From NCBI GenBank assembly GCA_033344875.1, contig JAWPMO010000001.1, positions 765,595 through 829,594 of the forward strand: a stretch of 64,000 nt of DNA, in the 5' to 3' direction. The stretch's first letter is position 1. Each line of letters starts with the position of its first letter. A model generated the notes under the pieces. That model was not told where the DNA came from and did not search any database. It saw only the letters and a program-made list of their open reading frames with translations. The stretch comes from Ilumatobacteraceae bacterium. GTDB lineage: Bacteria > Actinomycetota > Acidimicrobiia > Acidimicrobiales > Ilumatobacteraceae. Shown here piece after piece: positions 24,706 through 34,423 of the stretch. The position numbers and the translations under genes are program-made.

Positions 24706-26580
24706 ATGACAGCAGTGACACGACCGACCCGACGGTGGCATCGCCGCCTCGCAGTTCTCACGATCGGCGGTCTTCTCGTCGCCGCGTGTGGTGGCGGCGA
24801 CGACGACACCGCGGAGCCGGACGACGGCACCACGCAGGACGACGGCGGCGACTCCGACGGCGCAGACGACGGCGACGGTGGTGACGGTGGTGACGACGGT
24901 GACGGCGACTCCGACGGCGACGGTGGTGACGGCGACTCCGGTGGTGACGGTGGCGATGAGCCGGCGAGCGGCGGTGACGACGACGACACCTCCGACGGTT
25001 CGCCGGTCGTGGAGACCCTGCCGCCCGAGGCGAACGTCGATCCCGTGGTCGGCGGCACGCTGCGGTACGGCCTCACGGCCGACACCAACGGCATCAACCC
25101 CGCCGCGTCGTCGATGTCGGTCAACGGTCTGATGATGGGCAACGCCGTGTTCGACACGCTCTCGGCCCTCACGCCCGACGGCCAGTGGGTCCCGTTCCTG
25201 GCGGAGTCGTTCACCCCGAGCGACGACCTGACCCAGTGGACGGTCAAGCTGCGCGAGGGCATCACGTTCCACGACGGGACGCCGCTCAACGCCGAAGCGG
25301 TGCTGACCAACTTCGAGTCGCAGCGGGCGCATCCGCTCGTGGGCTTGGCGGTCAAGCCGTTCTACCCCGAGACCGACGCGGTCACGATCGTCGACGACCT
25401 CACGCTGACCTTCAACCTGCTCGACCCCGACGCGAAGTGGCCGACCTCGGTCGCCGGACAGCTCGGCATGATCGCATCGCCGACCTGGCTGGCAGCGGCT
25501 GCCGACGACGGCTCGCTGAACCAGGAGCCGATCGGCACCGGCCCGTTCAAGTTCGAGAGTCGAAGCGAAGACTCGGTCACCCGGTTCGTCCGGAACGACG
25601 ACTGGTGGAACGGTGACGTCTACCTCGACGCCGTCGAGTTCTTCCCGGTCCCCGATCCCGACGCCCGCAACGACCTCCTCTTCGGTGGCGACCTCGATGC
25701 GCTGCACACCACGAACCAGGCCTCGATCCTCGACCTCACCGACGACGAGGCGATCCAGAACGTGCTCAACGACGCCTCCGAGGAGTCGTTCGCGATGATC
25801 AACTCGGCGCAGCCACCCTTCGACGACATCCGGGCCCGCAAGGCCCTGACGCTCGCGACACCGGTCGACCTGTACAACGAGCTGATCGCGCTGGGCGTCA
25901 ACCGCCCAGCGGAGCAGATGTTCATCCCCGAGAGCCCGTTCTACAACCCCGACGTCACCCAGGAGCACGACGACCCCGACGCCGCTGCCGCGCTGGCAGC
26001 CGAGTACTGCGCCGAGCGCGGCTCCGAGTCGAACGATCTGCTCGGCACGCCGACGTGCACCGACGGCAAGATCAACATGGAGTTCCAGTTCTCCGGCCCG
26101 TCGGTGGTCCAGACCCGCATCGCCGAACTGCTCGACGAGGGCTGGAGCGTCGCGTTCAACGTCACGTTCAACGAACTGCTCGAAGACGAGCACATCCAGC
26201 AGACCGCGTTCGGTCAGTACAACGTCAACACCTGGCGTCAGTTCGGTGCGGCCAACCCGACCAACGACAACGTCTGGCTGCTGTGCCGCACGATCGGTGG
26301 CATCTCGCTCAACTGGCCTCGCTACTGCGACGACGAGCGTGACGCCATCATCTTCGAGGCGATGGCGACCGCCGACGACGCCGAGCGCGTCCCGCTGATG
26401 CAGGAGCTGGTCCGGAAGATGAACGAGGACTACCTCTACATCTTCTTCAACCACACCCTGTGGAACAACGCCTTCACCGAGAACGTGCACGGCATCTGCG
26501 ACCGCACCGCACCCGACGGCACCGTGCTCGAGTGCTCCAGCAACGGGCGCACCTGGTTCAGTTCGGTCTGGATCGACTGA
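24706..26580 (+). CDS. Peptide/solute ABC transporter substrate-binding lipoprotein (SBP family 5) with acidic Asp/Gly linker
   Basis: 624 aa. I chose the ATG at 24706, which follows GGGGGAAC; a TTG lies just before it. The lipobox LLVAACGG gives Cys28. Residues 31-105 are almost entirely Asp, Gly and Ser. The family-5 domain then begins (VGGTLRYGLTADTNGINPA), with SVNGLMMGNAVFDTLSALTPDGQWVPFLAESF as the signature region and LREGITFHDGTPLNAEAVL following. It binds peptides or other oligomeric solutes outside the membrane. It is the first gene of a complete five-gene importer operon. Confidence 0.88.
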   Translation: MTAVTRPTRRWHRRLAVLTIGGLLVAACGGGDDDTAEPDDGTTQDDGGDSDGADDGDGGDGGDDGDGDSDGDGGDGDSGGDGGDEPASGGDDDDTSDGSPVVETLPPEANVDPVVGGTLRYGLTADTNGINPAASSMSVNGLMMGNAVFDTLSALTPDGQWVPFLAESFTPSDDLTQWTVKLREGITFHDGTPLNAEAVLTNFESQRAHPLVGLAVKPFYPETDAVTIVDDLTLTFNLLDPDAKWPTSVAGQLGMIASPTWLAAAADDGSLNQEPIGTGPFKFESRSEDSVTRFVRNDDWWNGDVYLDAVEFFPVPDPDARNDLLFGGDLDALHTTNQASILDLTDDEAIQNVLNDASEESFAMINSAQPPFDDIRARKALTLATPVDLYNELIALGVNRPAEQMFIPESPFYNPDVTQEHDDPDAAAALAAEYCAERGSESNDLLGTPTCTDGKINMEFQFSGPSVVQTRIAELLDEGWSVAFNVTFNELLEDEHIQQTAFGQYNVNTWRQFGAANPTNDNVWLLCRTIGGISLNWPRYCDDERDAIIFEAMATADDAERVPLMQELVRKMNEDYLYIFFNHTLWNNAFTENVHGICDRTAPDGTVLECSSNGRTWFSSVWID

Positions 26581-26626
26581 TCCGGATGCCCGTAGACCGC
26601 CCGTCACATCGCCGGACCGAGACTCG

Positions 26627-27583
26627 ATGAACTATTGGATGCAGCGCCTCGGCATGGCCGTCCTGCTGCTGTTCGCCGTGAGCGCGCTCACCTTCGGAGC
26701 GATGAACACGCTCGGCGACCCGCTGTTCAACATCCTCGGTCCGGCTGCGGACGACCGTGACAACCCCGAGAGCCTGAAGCAGATCGAAGCCGCCGAGGCC
26801 GAGTTCCACCTCGACAAGCCGCTCCCCGAGCGGTACGTGAGGTGGCTCGGCGACTTCGTCACGGGCGACATGGGACCACAGTTCAGCAAGACCGGTGAAC
26901 CGCCCGTCACCGATCTGATCAAGGAGCGGTTGCCCCGTTCGGTGATGCTGCTGGTGATGGCGCAGTTGCTGGCCACGATGATCGCGATCCCGTGGTCGCT
27001 GTGGTCGGCGTCGAAGGCCAACCGACCTGCCGACAAGATCTCGACGTTCTCGACGTTCCTGATCATCGCGCTCCCCAACTTCGCGCTCGGGGTGATCCTG
27101 AAGTACGTCTTCGCGATCAAGCTGAGTTGGTTCCCGCAAACGTTCAACGCGACCGACCCGTTCCTGTCGCGCGTCTGGCAGATGTTCCTGCCGGCGCTCA
27201 CGATCGCCCTCCCGGCAGCGGCCGTCTACCAACGGCTGCTGCGCACCGACCTCATCACGACGCTCCAGGAGGACTTCATCCTGATGGCACGGAGCAAGGG
27301 TGTGTCCAAGAACTCCGTGCTCTTCCGGCATGCACTTCGGCCGTCGCTGTTCTCGTTCGTGACCGTGTTCGGCATCAACACCGGGGCCCTGATCGGCGGG
27401 TCGCTCATCGCCGAGACGATCTTCCGGGTCCCGGGCCTCGGCTCAGCGATCGTCGAGGCGGTCGCCACCGAGGACTTCCCGGTCGTGCTCGCGATCGTGA
27501 TGATCATCGCGACGGCGTTCGTGCTCGTCAACGTGGTCGTCGACGTGGTCTATTCGATCATCGACCCGAGGGTCCGGCGATGA
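26627..27583 (+). CDS. ABC transporter permease, DppB/OppB type
   Basis: 318 aa with about six transmembrane helices. N-terminal YWMQRLGMAVLLLFAVSALTFGAMN is the standard DppB entry helix. The EAA-type loop reads FILMARSKGVSKNSVLFRHALRPSLFSFV, and the C-terminus has ETIFRVPGLGSAIVEAV and VVDVVYSIIDPRVR. It pairs with the following DppC-type permease, with which it overlaps by 4 nt (ATGA). Confidence 0.9.
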   Translation: MNYWMQRLGMAVLLLFAVSALTFGAMNTLGDPLFNILGPAADDRDNPESLKQIEAAEAEFHLDKPLPERYVRWLGDFVTGDMGPQFSKTGEPPVTDLIKERLPRSVMLLVMAQLLATMIAIPWSLWSASKANRPADKISTFSTFLIIALPNFALGVILKYVFAIKLSWFPQTFNATDPFLSRVWQMFLPALTIALPAAAVYQRLLRTDLITTLQEDFILMARSKGVSKNSVLFRHALRPSLFSFVTVFGINTGALIGGSLIAETIFRVPGLGSAIVEAVATEDFPVVLAIVMIIATAFVLVNVVVDVVYSIIDPRVRR

Positions 27584-28503
27584 GCGACGGTCTCGGATTC
27601 GAACAGGCGCCCGCGGCATTCACCGGCGCAGGGGCGATCGCCGAGGACGCCGCGCCCGAGGGCGACACCGTCTCGCGCCGCCTCGGTTGGGCCTTCTGGC
27701 TCTGTGTCGCCTGGCTCGTGCTGATCATCGGTGCGGCGATCCTCGCTCCGTGGCTCCCGCTCAAAGATCCGAAGGCCAACCTGATCAACCGCGATCTCGG
27801 CCGACCGCCGTACTCCCCCTCCGGCGAGTTCTGGTTCGGTTCCGACCAGGACGCGCGCGACGTGTTCTCCCGCACGATCTTCGGCGCCCGGGTGTCGCTG
27901 ACGGTCGGGTTCGTCGCGATCGCGTTCGGCATGCTGATCGGCGGCACGCTCGGCGTCGTCGCCGGCTACTTCCGTGGCTGGTGGGACCGTGTCGTGTCGT
28001 TCCTGTTCGTCGTGCTCCTCTCGTTCCCGGCCCTCGTGCTGGCGATCCTGATCACCTCGCTCCTCGATCGCGGCCTCGTCACGATCTCGCTCACGCTCGG
28101 TTTCCTGGCGATCGCCCCGGTGGGGCGTCTCGCCCGGGCGACCACGATCCAGTACGCCGATCGTGAGTTCGTCGTCGCGGCTCGCACGTTGGGAGCCAAG
28201 CATCCGCGCATCATCGTCCGTGAGCTGCTCCCCAACGTCGTGATCCCGATGGGTGCGCTCGCACTGCTCGGCATGGCGGTCGCGATCGTCGCCGAAGGTG
28301 GTCTCGCCTTCCTGGGCCTCTCGGTCCAGAAGGAGGAGACCTGGGGCAAGCTGATCCTCATCGGGGCCGGTTCGCGCGACCTCGAGCAGGCGCCGTGGAT
28401 CTCGATGGCGCCGATCTTCATCCTGTTCCTCACCGTGCTGGCCCTCAACTACGCCGGCGACAAGGTTCGGGCCTACTTCGATGTCAGGGAGTCGAGCCTG
28501 TGA
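27580..28503 (+). CDS. ABC transporter permease, DppC/OppC type
   Basis: 307 aa. A cytosolic N-terminal tail of about 40 residues precedes helix 1 (AFWLCVAWLVLIIGAAILAPWLPL). FWFGSDQDARDVFSRTIFGARVSLTVG is the highly conserved OppC box. The EAA loop is REFVVAARTLGAKHPRIIVRELLPNV, and GLAFLGLSVQKEETWGKLI is the C-terminal signature. It overlaps both neighbours by 4 nt. Confidence 0.92.
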   Translation: MSDGLGFEQAPAAFTGAGAIAEDAAPEGDTVSRRLGWAFWLCVAWLVLIIGAAILAPWLPLKDPKANLINRDLGRPPYSPSGEFWFGSDQDARDVFSRTIFGARVSLTVGFVAIAFGMLIGGTLGVVAGYFRGWWDRVVSFLFVVLLSFPALVLAILITSLLDRGLVTISLTLGFLAIAPVGRLARATTIQYADREFVVAARTLGAKHPRIIVRELLPNVVIPMGALALLGMAVAIVAEGGLAFLGLSVQKEETWGKLILIGAGSRDLEQAPWISMAPIFILFLTVLALNYAGDKVRAYFDVRESSL

Positions 28504-29573
28504 GCGACCACATCCAGACCGCGGGTCGGGTGACCGAGGGCAACCTGCTCGAGGTCGACGATCTGCGCACCCACTTCCGCACCGACCGTGGGCTCGTTCG
28601 TGCCGTCGACGGGGTGACGTTCTCCCTCGAACGTGGCAAGTCCCTCGGGATCGTCGGCGAGTCCGGGTCCGGCAAGACCGTGCTCAGTCGCACGATCATG
28701 GGGCTGCTCCCCTCCAACGCCGTGCTCCACGGCTCGGTCAAGTTCGCCGGCCAGGAGACGCTCGGGCTCGACGCCAAGCAGATGCGGCACCTCTGGGGCC
28801 GTGAGATGTCGATGGTCTTCCAGAACCCGATGGTCTCGCTCAACCCGCTGATGAAGATCGGTCGTCAGATCGCCGAACCGCTGATGATCCATCTCGACAT
28901 GGACAAGCAGAACGCCCGTGAGACCGCACTCGCGCTGTTGCGCGACGTCCGGATCCCCGAACCCGAGAAGCGGCTCGACCAGTTGCCGCACGAGCTGTCG
29001 GGCGGTATGCGCCAGCGCGTCATGATCGCGATCGCGCTCGCCTGTGGACCGACGCTGCTCTTCGCCGACGAGCCGACCACGGCGCTCGACGTCACCGTGC
29101 AGGCGCAGATCCTCGAGCTGATCGGTGAGCAGCGCCGTGATCGCAACATGTCGGTCATCCTCGTCACGCACGACCTCGGCGTCGTCGCCGGCCACACCGA
29201 CGAGATCGCGGTCATGTACGGGGGACGCCTCGTCGAGAAGGCACCGACCAAGCAGCTCTTCGCGAACATGAAGATGCCGTACACGAAGTCGCTGATGCGC
29301 AGCATCCCGAAGCTCGAAGATCCGAGCCACACCCGGCTGCTCACGATTCCCGGTCGGCCACCCGACCTCGTCAACCCGCCCAAGGGGTGCGGCTTCGCCC
29401 CTCGCTGTGCGTACGCGCGCGAACGTTGCCTCGACGAGCGCCCCGTGCTCGAACCGACCGCCGAGTCCGACCAGCACGTGTTCGCGTGCTGGTACCCGGT
29501 GGGTTCACCCGAGTTCGAAGCCCGTGACGTCGAGATCATGGCCCAGGTCAGCGTCGCCGGGCGGGCCGGCTGA
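28500..29573 (+). CDS. ABC transporter ATP-binding protein, DppD/OppD type
   Basis: 357 aa from a GTG at 28500 that overlaps the preceding stop (GTGA). Walker A GESGSGKT, signature LSGGMRQRVMIAIAL and Walker B LLFADEPTTALDVTVQAQ are present. The C-terminal oligopeptide domain contains the Fe-S-type Cys cluster (GCGFAPRCAYARERC…C). ATPase subunits of Dpp/Opp importers work as DppD/DppF heterodimers; the partner is the next gene. Confidence 0.92.
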   Translation: MSDHIQTAGRVTEGNLLEVDDLRTHFRTDRGLVRAVDGVTFSLERGKSLGIVGESGSGKTVLSRTIMGLLPSNAVLHGSVKFAGQETLGLDAKQMRHLWGREMSMVFQNPMVSLNPLMKIGRQIAEPLMIHLDMDKQNARETALALLRDVRIPEPEKRLDQLPHELSGGMRQRVMIAIALACGPTLLFADEPTTALDVTVQAQILELIGEQRRDRNMSVILVTHDLGVVAGHTDEIAVMYGGRLVEKAPTKQLFANMKMPYTKSLMRSIPKLEDPSHTRLLTIPGRPPDLVNPPKGCGFAPRCAYARERCLDERPVLEPTAESDQHVFACWYPVGSPEFEARDVEIMAQVSVAGRAG

Positions 29574-30577
29574 TGGCGGGTACCGGCAAGGCCCACCTGC
29601 GCGACGGCGATGCCGTCCTGCGCGTCGAGGACCTGGTGGTCGAGTTCCCGATCGGACGGCGCGGCGTCGTCAGCGCGGTCGCCGGCATCAGCTTCGACGT
29701 GCTGCGCGGCGAGACGCTCGGCATCGTCGGCGAATCCGGCTGCGGCAAATCGACCACCGGTCGGGCCATCATGCAGATCGAGAAGCCGACGGCCGGGTCG
29801 GTCGTGTTCGAGGGCAGCGATCTGACCACCCTGCCATTCGAGCAACTCCGCGAGGCCCGCACGAAGATCCAGATGATCTTCCAGGATCCGATCTCGTCGC
29901 TGAACCCACGGCGTCGCGTGCGCGACAGCGTCAAGGACCCGCTCGACATCTGGGATCGCGGCACCGAGTCCGAACGCAGCCGGTTGGTCGACGCGGTGCT
30001 CGAGAACGTGGGCATCGACCCCGACCGCGCCGCCGAGAGCCGACCCCACCAGTTCTCGGGTGGTCAGTGCCAGCGCATCTCGATCGCCCGCTCGCTCGTG
30101 CTCGACCCGACCCTGATCATCTGTGACGAGCCCGTCTCGGCGCTCGACGTCAGCGTGCAGGCGCAGGTCCTCAACCTGCTCGAAGACCTCAAGGCCGAAT
30201 ACGGCCTGACCCTGATGTTCATCGCCCACGACCTCGCCGTGGTCAAGAACATCAGCGACCGGGTCGCGGTGATGTACCTCGGCAAGCTGTGCGAGATCGC
30301 GAGCAGCGACGACCTCTACTCCCGACCGGCGCACCCGTACACCAACGTGCTGCTCGAGTCGATCCCGGTCCCCGACCCGGAGGTGGCGGTCACCGGCACC
30401 ACGATCACCGGCGAACCGCCGTCGCCGGTGAACCCACCGACCGGCTGTCGCTTCCACCCGCGCTGCCCCAACGCCGACGAGGTCTGCGTGAGCACCGAAC
30501 CCGTGATCCGCCCGATCGGCGACGGGCACTACGTGGCGTGCCACCACCCCCTCGAAACGCCGGTCACGATCGGCTGA
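29573..30577 (+). CDS. ABC transporter ATP-binding protein, DppF/OppF type
   Basis: 334 aa. Walker A GESGCGKST, MIFQDPISSLNPRRRV (Q-loop, DppF style), signature FSGGQCQRISIARSL, Walker B LIICDEPVSALDVSVQAQ, and the C-terminal CRFHPRCPNADEVC Cys cluster. The signature reads SGGQCQR where SGGQRQR is usual, a small substitution next to the core. Its ATG shares a base with the previous TGA (TGATG). Last gene of the operon. Confidence 0.92.
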   Translation: MAGTGKAHLRDGDAVLRVEDLVVEFPIGRRGVVSAVAGISFDVLRGETLGIVGESGCGKSTTGRAIMQIEKPTAGSVVFEGSDLTTLPFEQLREARTKIQMIFQDPISSLNPRRRVRDSVKDPLDIWDRGTESERSRLVDAVLENVGIDPDRAAESRPHQFSGGQCQRISIARSLVLDPTLIICDEPVSALDVSVQAQVLNLLEDLKAEYGLTLMFIAHDLAVVKNISDRVAVMYLGKLCEIASSDDLYSRPAHPYTNVLLESIPVPDPEVAVTGTTITGEPPSPVNPPTGCRFHPRCPNADEVCVSTEPVIRPIGDGHYVACHHPLETPVTIG

Positions 30578-30591
30578 TACCGTCGGCGGCG

Positions 30592-31530
30592 ATGTCGCCG
30601 ACGGCGCCCGTGTGGACCGAGATCGAGGCGCCGCGTTCGCTGCGCCGCACCCTCGGCGTCCAACGGATCGGCGTCGCCGATCCCACGACCCGTCTCACCG
30701 ACCGTTCGTTCCTGCGTGCGACGATCACGCCCGACGGACCCGGCACCCTGCTGATCCGTTGGTCGCACGACCCGGCGGGCGCCGACGACAGCGGCCTCGA
30801 CGCCGAGGCCTGGGGTCCGGGTGCCGAGTGGCTGCTCGCCCGGGTCGACGACCTCACCGGCGCACACGACCGCGTCGGCGTGTTCGAGCACGCCCATCCG
30901 GTCGTCGAACGTTCACTGCGGTTGACCCGAGCCGGCCGGATCGGGGCGTCGCACCTGCTGTACCACCACCTGCTGCCGACGATCATCGGGCAGCGGATCA
31001 CCGGGGGCGAAGCGATTCGCCAGTGGGCCCGGCTCTGTCGCGAGCTCGGTGAACCTGCGCCCGGCCCGAACGACGTCGTCGGGACGATGCGTCTGCCGCC
31101 GGCACCCGAGACGCTGGTTCGGCGACCGGCGTGGTGGTTCCATCCGCTCGGGATCGAGACCAAGCGGGCACGCCCCTTGACCGAGGTGGCTCGCCACGCC
31201 GACAAGCTCTGGCGCTGGACGGAGGCAGGACCCGACATCGCCGCGTCGAAGTTGCGGTTGTTGCCGGGCGTCGGACCCTGGACGATCGGGTCGGCGCTCG
31301 GTCCGGTGCTCGGCGACCCCGACGCCGTGCCGGTCGGCGACTATCACCACCCGAACACCGTCGCCTGGGCGCTCGCCGGCGAACCGCGCGCCGATGACGA
31401 CCGGATGCTCGAGCTGCTCGAGCCCTACCGGGGGCAGCGCGGCCGGGTGCTGTGGGCGTTGACGTCGGCGGCGGGCCCTGCCCCGAAGCACGGGCCCCGT
31501 CAGCGAATCCTGCCGATGGCCCGCTGGTGA
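30592..31530 (+). CDS. DNA-3-methyladenine glycosylase II family (AlkA-like) protein
   Basis: 312 aa from the ATG at 30592. The helix-hairpin-helix and catalytic part is LRLLPGVGPWTIGSAL followed by AVPVGDYHHPNTVAWAL, where the Asp in VGDYH takes the position of the AlkA catalytic Asp. HLLYHHLLPTIIGQRITGGEA is the conserved core helix seen in AlkA and HhH-GPD enzymes. The protein presumably removes alkylated bases in base-excision repair. It begins 15 bp after the peptide importer operon and may be read through from it. Confidence 0.8.
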   Translation: MSPTAPVWTEIEAPRSLRRTLGVQRIGVADPTTRLTDRSFLRATITPDGPGTLLIRWSHDPAGADDSGLDAEAWGPGAEWLLARVDDLTGAHDRVGVFEHAHPVVERSLRLTRAGRIGASHLLYHHLLPTIIGQRITGGEAIRQWARLCRELGEPAPGPNDVVGTMRLPPAPETLVRRPAWWFHPLGIETKRARPLTEVARHADKLWRWTEAGPDIAASKLRLLPGVGPWTIGSALGPVLGDPDAVPVGDYHHPNTVAWALAGEPRADDDRMLELLEPYRGQRGRVLWALTSAAGPAPKHGPRQRILPMARW

Positions 31531-31560
31531 CCTGGTCGGCGTCGATACGATCGCGCCATC

Positions 31561-31935
31561 GTGTCGACCCAGCAGCCACCGTCCCCGATCACGATCCCGA
31601 GTCCGCTCCGACCGTCCGGCCCGTTCGGCCGGTTCGCCGACGACCTGCTGTCGACCGAGTTGCCCGATCTGCCGGCCGACCGACGCGCCGAGACCGTGTC
31701 GTTCGTGTGCCGACGGGCGGCTCAGGTCCCGACGCCGCTCCAGCTCGGTGTGATCACGCTGTCGGTCGGCGTCGGTGGCATGCAGCGGGTCCTGGGCCAT
31801 CCGCGGACCGTGGGCTTCCTGCGCGGGACGTCGCTCCCCTTCGTCGGCGAGCTGGCACGCCTCGTCCGGTCGCTCGGCTTCACGTACGTGTGGGAGACCT
31901 GGCCGACGACGACCGAGTCCGGGGCCCCGTCGTGA
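31561..31935 (+). CDS. Small hypothetical protein, first gene of the envelope/oxidoreductase chain
   Basis: 124 aa, GTG start. No known domain is recognised. The sequence has a Pro-rich N-terminus, an amphipathic middle (FADDLLSTELPDLPADRRAETVSF), a Gly-rich hydrophobic stretch (LGVITLSVGVGGMQRVLG), then RTVGFLRGTSLPFVGELARLVRSLGFTYVWE. It has no signal peptide or Cys ligands. Its stop overlaps the GTG of the GMC oxidoreductase (GTGA), so it is very probably a partner or chaperone-like subunit of that enzyme, by analogy with small subunits of other GMC-type dehydrogenases. This is inference. Confidence 0.65.
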   Translation: MSTQQPPSPITIPSPLRPSGPFGRFADDLLSTELPDLPADRRAETVSFVCRRAAQVPTPLQLGVITLSVGVGGMQRVLGHPRTVGFLRGTSLPFVGELARLVRSLGFTYVWETWPTTTESGAPS

Positions 31936-33371
31936 TCAGCCCCGCACGCCACCACGACGCCGACGTGCTCGTGATCGGCTCCGGCGCCGGCGGGGCGACG
32001 ACCGCGGCGCTGCTCGCCGAGGCCGGACGCGACGTCCTCATCGTCGAGGAGGGCCCGTGGGTCGAGCAGGGCTCGGTGGTGCCGTTCTCGCTCGAGCAGA
32101 TGGATCGCCAGTACCGGTCCGGCGGCGTCACCGTCGCGCTCGGTCGGCCATCGATCGCCTACACCGAAGGACGTTGTGCAGGCGGCGGCACCGAGGTCAA
32201 CAGCGGCCTGTATCGCCGCCCGTCGGAGGAGACGCTCGTCCGATGGCAGCGCACCCACCGGATCGCCGACTTCGGTCCGGAGGCGTTCTTCGAGACGTGC
32301 GAGGAGGTCGAGCAGACGCTGAGCGTCTCGACCGTGCCCGGCCGCCACACGCCGGCCAGCGAGCGGCTGCGGTCGGGTGCCGCCGCGCTCGGCTGGCAGC
32401 ACGACGAGATCCCGCGCTGGATGACGTATCCGGACGGCGGCGACGCCGACAGCGGTCGACGCCAGAGCATGACCCGCACCTACCTGCCGCGGGCCACCGC
32501 ACGACACGCCCGGCTGCTGTGCGACCATCGGGTCGACCGGCTCGTGTGGGACGGCCCACGTGCATTCCGTGCCGAGCTCACCGGCCCCGACGGGGGTCCG
32601 GTCACGATCGACTTCGGCGATGTCTTCGTGTGCGCCGGAGCGATCCAGACGCCGGCGCTGCTGCAGCGGTCGGGTCGACGCGGCCTGGTCGGGCGCTCGC
32701 TCGCCGTGCACCCGACCGTCAAGCTCGCCGCCCGGTTCGACGAACCGGTCAACGTGAGTGCCGACGTCCCGGTCCACCAGGTGAAGGAGTTCTCCCCCGA
32801 CCTGTCGTTCGGCGGGTCGGCCAGCCACCCGGGTCTCGTCGCCCTCGCGCTCACCGACAACTGGGCCGAGATGCGCCGCTCGGTCACCGCGTGGCCCGAG
32901 ATCGCGGTGTACTACGCGGCGATCACCAGCGAGGGCCGGGGCCGCGTGACCGCACTTCCCGGCATGCGCGATCCCCTCGTCACCTACCGGTTGAACCGCC
33001 GCGACCGGGCGCTGCTCGGTCAGGGTCTCGCCCGGCTGGCCCTGGTCATGCTCGAAGCCGGTGCCCGCGAGGTGTTCCCGTCGTTCGCCTCCGCCCCGAT
33101 CGTCCGCACCCGGGCCGACCTGGCCGAGGTCACCGAACGGTTCGCGGCGACGGCCGCGAGCGTGATGACCGTGCACCTGTGCTCGACGGTGCCGATGGGC
33201 GAGGACCGCGACGTGGCGGCGGCCGACAGCTTCGGGCGTCTCCACGGTGCCGACAACGTGTACGTCAACGACGCCTCGCTGCTCCCCGATGCCCCGGGCG
33301 TCAACCCGCAGGCGTCGGTGATGGCGGTCGCGATCCGCAACGCACGACGGTTCCTCGAGGTGGCCTCGTGA
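31932..33371 (+). CDS. GMC-family FAD oxidoreductase
   Basis: 479 aa from a GTG. The N-terminal FAD fold is ADVLVIGSGAGGATTAALLAEAGRDVLIVEEG. GRCAGGGTEVNSGLYRR is the GMC signature-1 region, FVCAGAIQTPALLQRSG is signature 2, and the catalytic His region is VHLCSTVPMGEDRDVAAADSFG with VNDASLLPDAPGVNPQASVMAVA at the end. It resembles cholesterol-oxidase-like and choline/alcohol-oxidase GMC proteins, but the substrate is unknown. The next two genes are sugar-nucleotide or steroid-type NAD-dependent epimerase/dehydrogenases, joined by 4-nt overlaps. Confidence 0.85.
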   Translation: MISPARHHDADVLVIGSGAGGATTAALLAEAGRDVLIVEEGPWVEQGSVVPFSLEQMDRQYRSGGVTVALGRPSIAYTEGRCAGGGTEVNSGLYRRPSEETLVRWQRTHRIADFGPEAFFETCEEVEQTLSVSTVPGRHTPASERLRSGAAALGWQHDEIPRWMTYPDGGDADSGRRQSMTRTYLPRATARHARLLCDHRVDRLVWDGPRAFRAELTGPDGGPVTIDFGDVFVCAGAIQTPALLQRSGRRGLVGRSLAVHPTVKLAARFDEPVNVSADVPVHQVKEFSPDLSFGGSASHPGLVALALTDNWAEMRRSVTAWPEIAVYYAAITSEGRGRVTALPGMRDPLVTYRLNRRDRALLGQGLARLALVMLEAGAREVFPSFASAPIVRTRADLAEVTERFAATAASVMTVHLCSTVPMGEDRDVAAADSFGRLHGADNVYVNDASLLPDAPGVNPQASVMAVAIRNARRFLEVAS

Positions 33372-34423
33372 CCGAGATCGATTCGATCGAGCGTCCCGAC
33401 GTCACGATCGTCACCGGCGCCGGTGGCTGGCTGGGCACGGCGTTGATGGCGGCGCTCACCGACCCCGCCGGCCGGGCCCGTCGCGACACCGAGATCCGCC
33501 CGTTCGTGCGGACACGCGTCGAGGCCGACGCCATGGCGGCGTTGGGCTCGCAGGTCCGCCCGGTCGTCGGCGACCTCCGACGTGCGACCGACCTCGACCG
33601 GCTGTTCGACGGTCTGACCGGTGATGTCGATGTGATCCACACCGCCGGCATCATCCATCCGGCCACCGTCGCCGAGTTCACGACCGTCAACGTCGACGGC
33701 ACACGGAACATGCTGGCTCGCGCCGACGGCAACGGCATACGGCGGTTCGTGCACGTGTCGTCGAACAGCCCGTTCGGGACCAACGCCCACCCTGGTGATC
33801 GATTCCGCAACGACGAGCCCTACCACCCGTACTATGGGTACGGCCGCTCGAAGATGGAAGCCGAGTTGGCGGTCCACGAGGCGGTCGACGGTGGTCTCGA
33901 CGCAGTGATCGTCCGCCCGCCCTGGTTCTACGGACCGCACCAGCCGCCCCGTCAGACGACGTTCTTCACGATGGTCCGCACGGGGCTGTTCCCGGTGTTC
34001 GGCGGTGGCGCCCAGTCACGATCGATGGTGTACGTCGAGAACCTGGTCGACGGTGTGCTGCTCGCCGAGCTCGTGGCGACGCCGGCCGGCCGTGGCTGGT
34101 GGATCGCCGACGAACGGCCCTACACGGTGTCCGAGATCGTCGAGACCGTCGGTCGGGCACTCCGCGACGAGGGGTACGAGGTCCGCCCGAATCGGGCACG
34201 ACTCCCCGATCTCGTCGCCCGGCTCGCCGAGCGCGCCGACGGCATCATCCAGCGGGCCGGCCGCTATCACCAGCAGATCCACGTCCTGGGTGAGATGAAC
34301 AAGAACATCGCCTGCAGCATCGACGTCGCTCGCGACGAGCTCGGCTACGAGCCGGCGGTCGAACTGTACGAAGGTATGCGCCGCAGCATCCGCTGGTGTC
34401 GAGAGCAAGGAATCGAACTGTGA
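33368..34423 (+). CDS. NAD-dependent epimerase/dehydratase or 3-beta-HSD-like short-chain dehydrogenase (first of two)
   Basis: 351 aa, GTG start overlapping the previous stop. The extended SDR landmarks are VTIVTGAGGWLGTALMAAL (dinucleotide binding), FVHVSSNSPFG, and the catalytic YYGYGRSKMEAE with Y-x3-K. VIVRPPWFYGPHQPP and SRSMVYVENLVDGV follow, as in NAD-dependent epimerases and 3-beta-hydroxysteroid dehydrogenases. It is followed by a second, divergent copy of the same superfamily in a 4-nt overlap. The substrate is uncertain: steroid-like or nucleotide sugar. Confidence 0.82.
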   Translation: MTEIDSIERPDVTIVTGAGGWLGTALMAALTDPAGRARRDTEIRPFVRTRVEADAMAALGSQVRPVVGDLRRATDLDRLFDGLTGDVDVIHTAGIIHPATVAEFTTVNVDGTRNMLARADGNGIRRFVHVSSNSPFGTNAHPGDRFRNDEPYHPYYGYGRSKMEAELAVHEAVDGGLDAVIVRPPWFYGPHQPPRQTTFFTMVRTGLFPVFGGGAQSRSMVYVENLVDGVLLAELVATPAGRGWWIADERPYTVSEIVETVGRALRDEGYEVRPNRARLPDLVARLAERADGIIQRAGRYHQQIHVLGEMNKNIACSIDVARDELGYEPAVELYEGMRRSIRWCREQGIEL

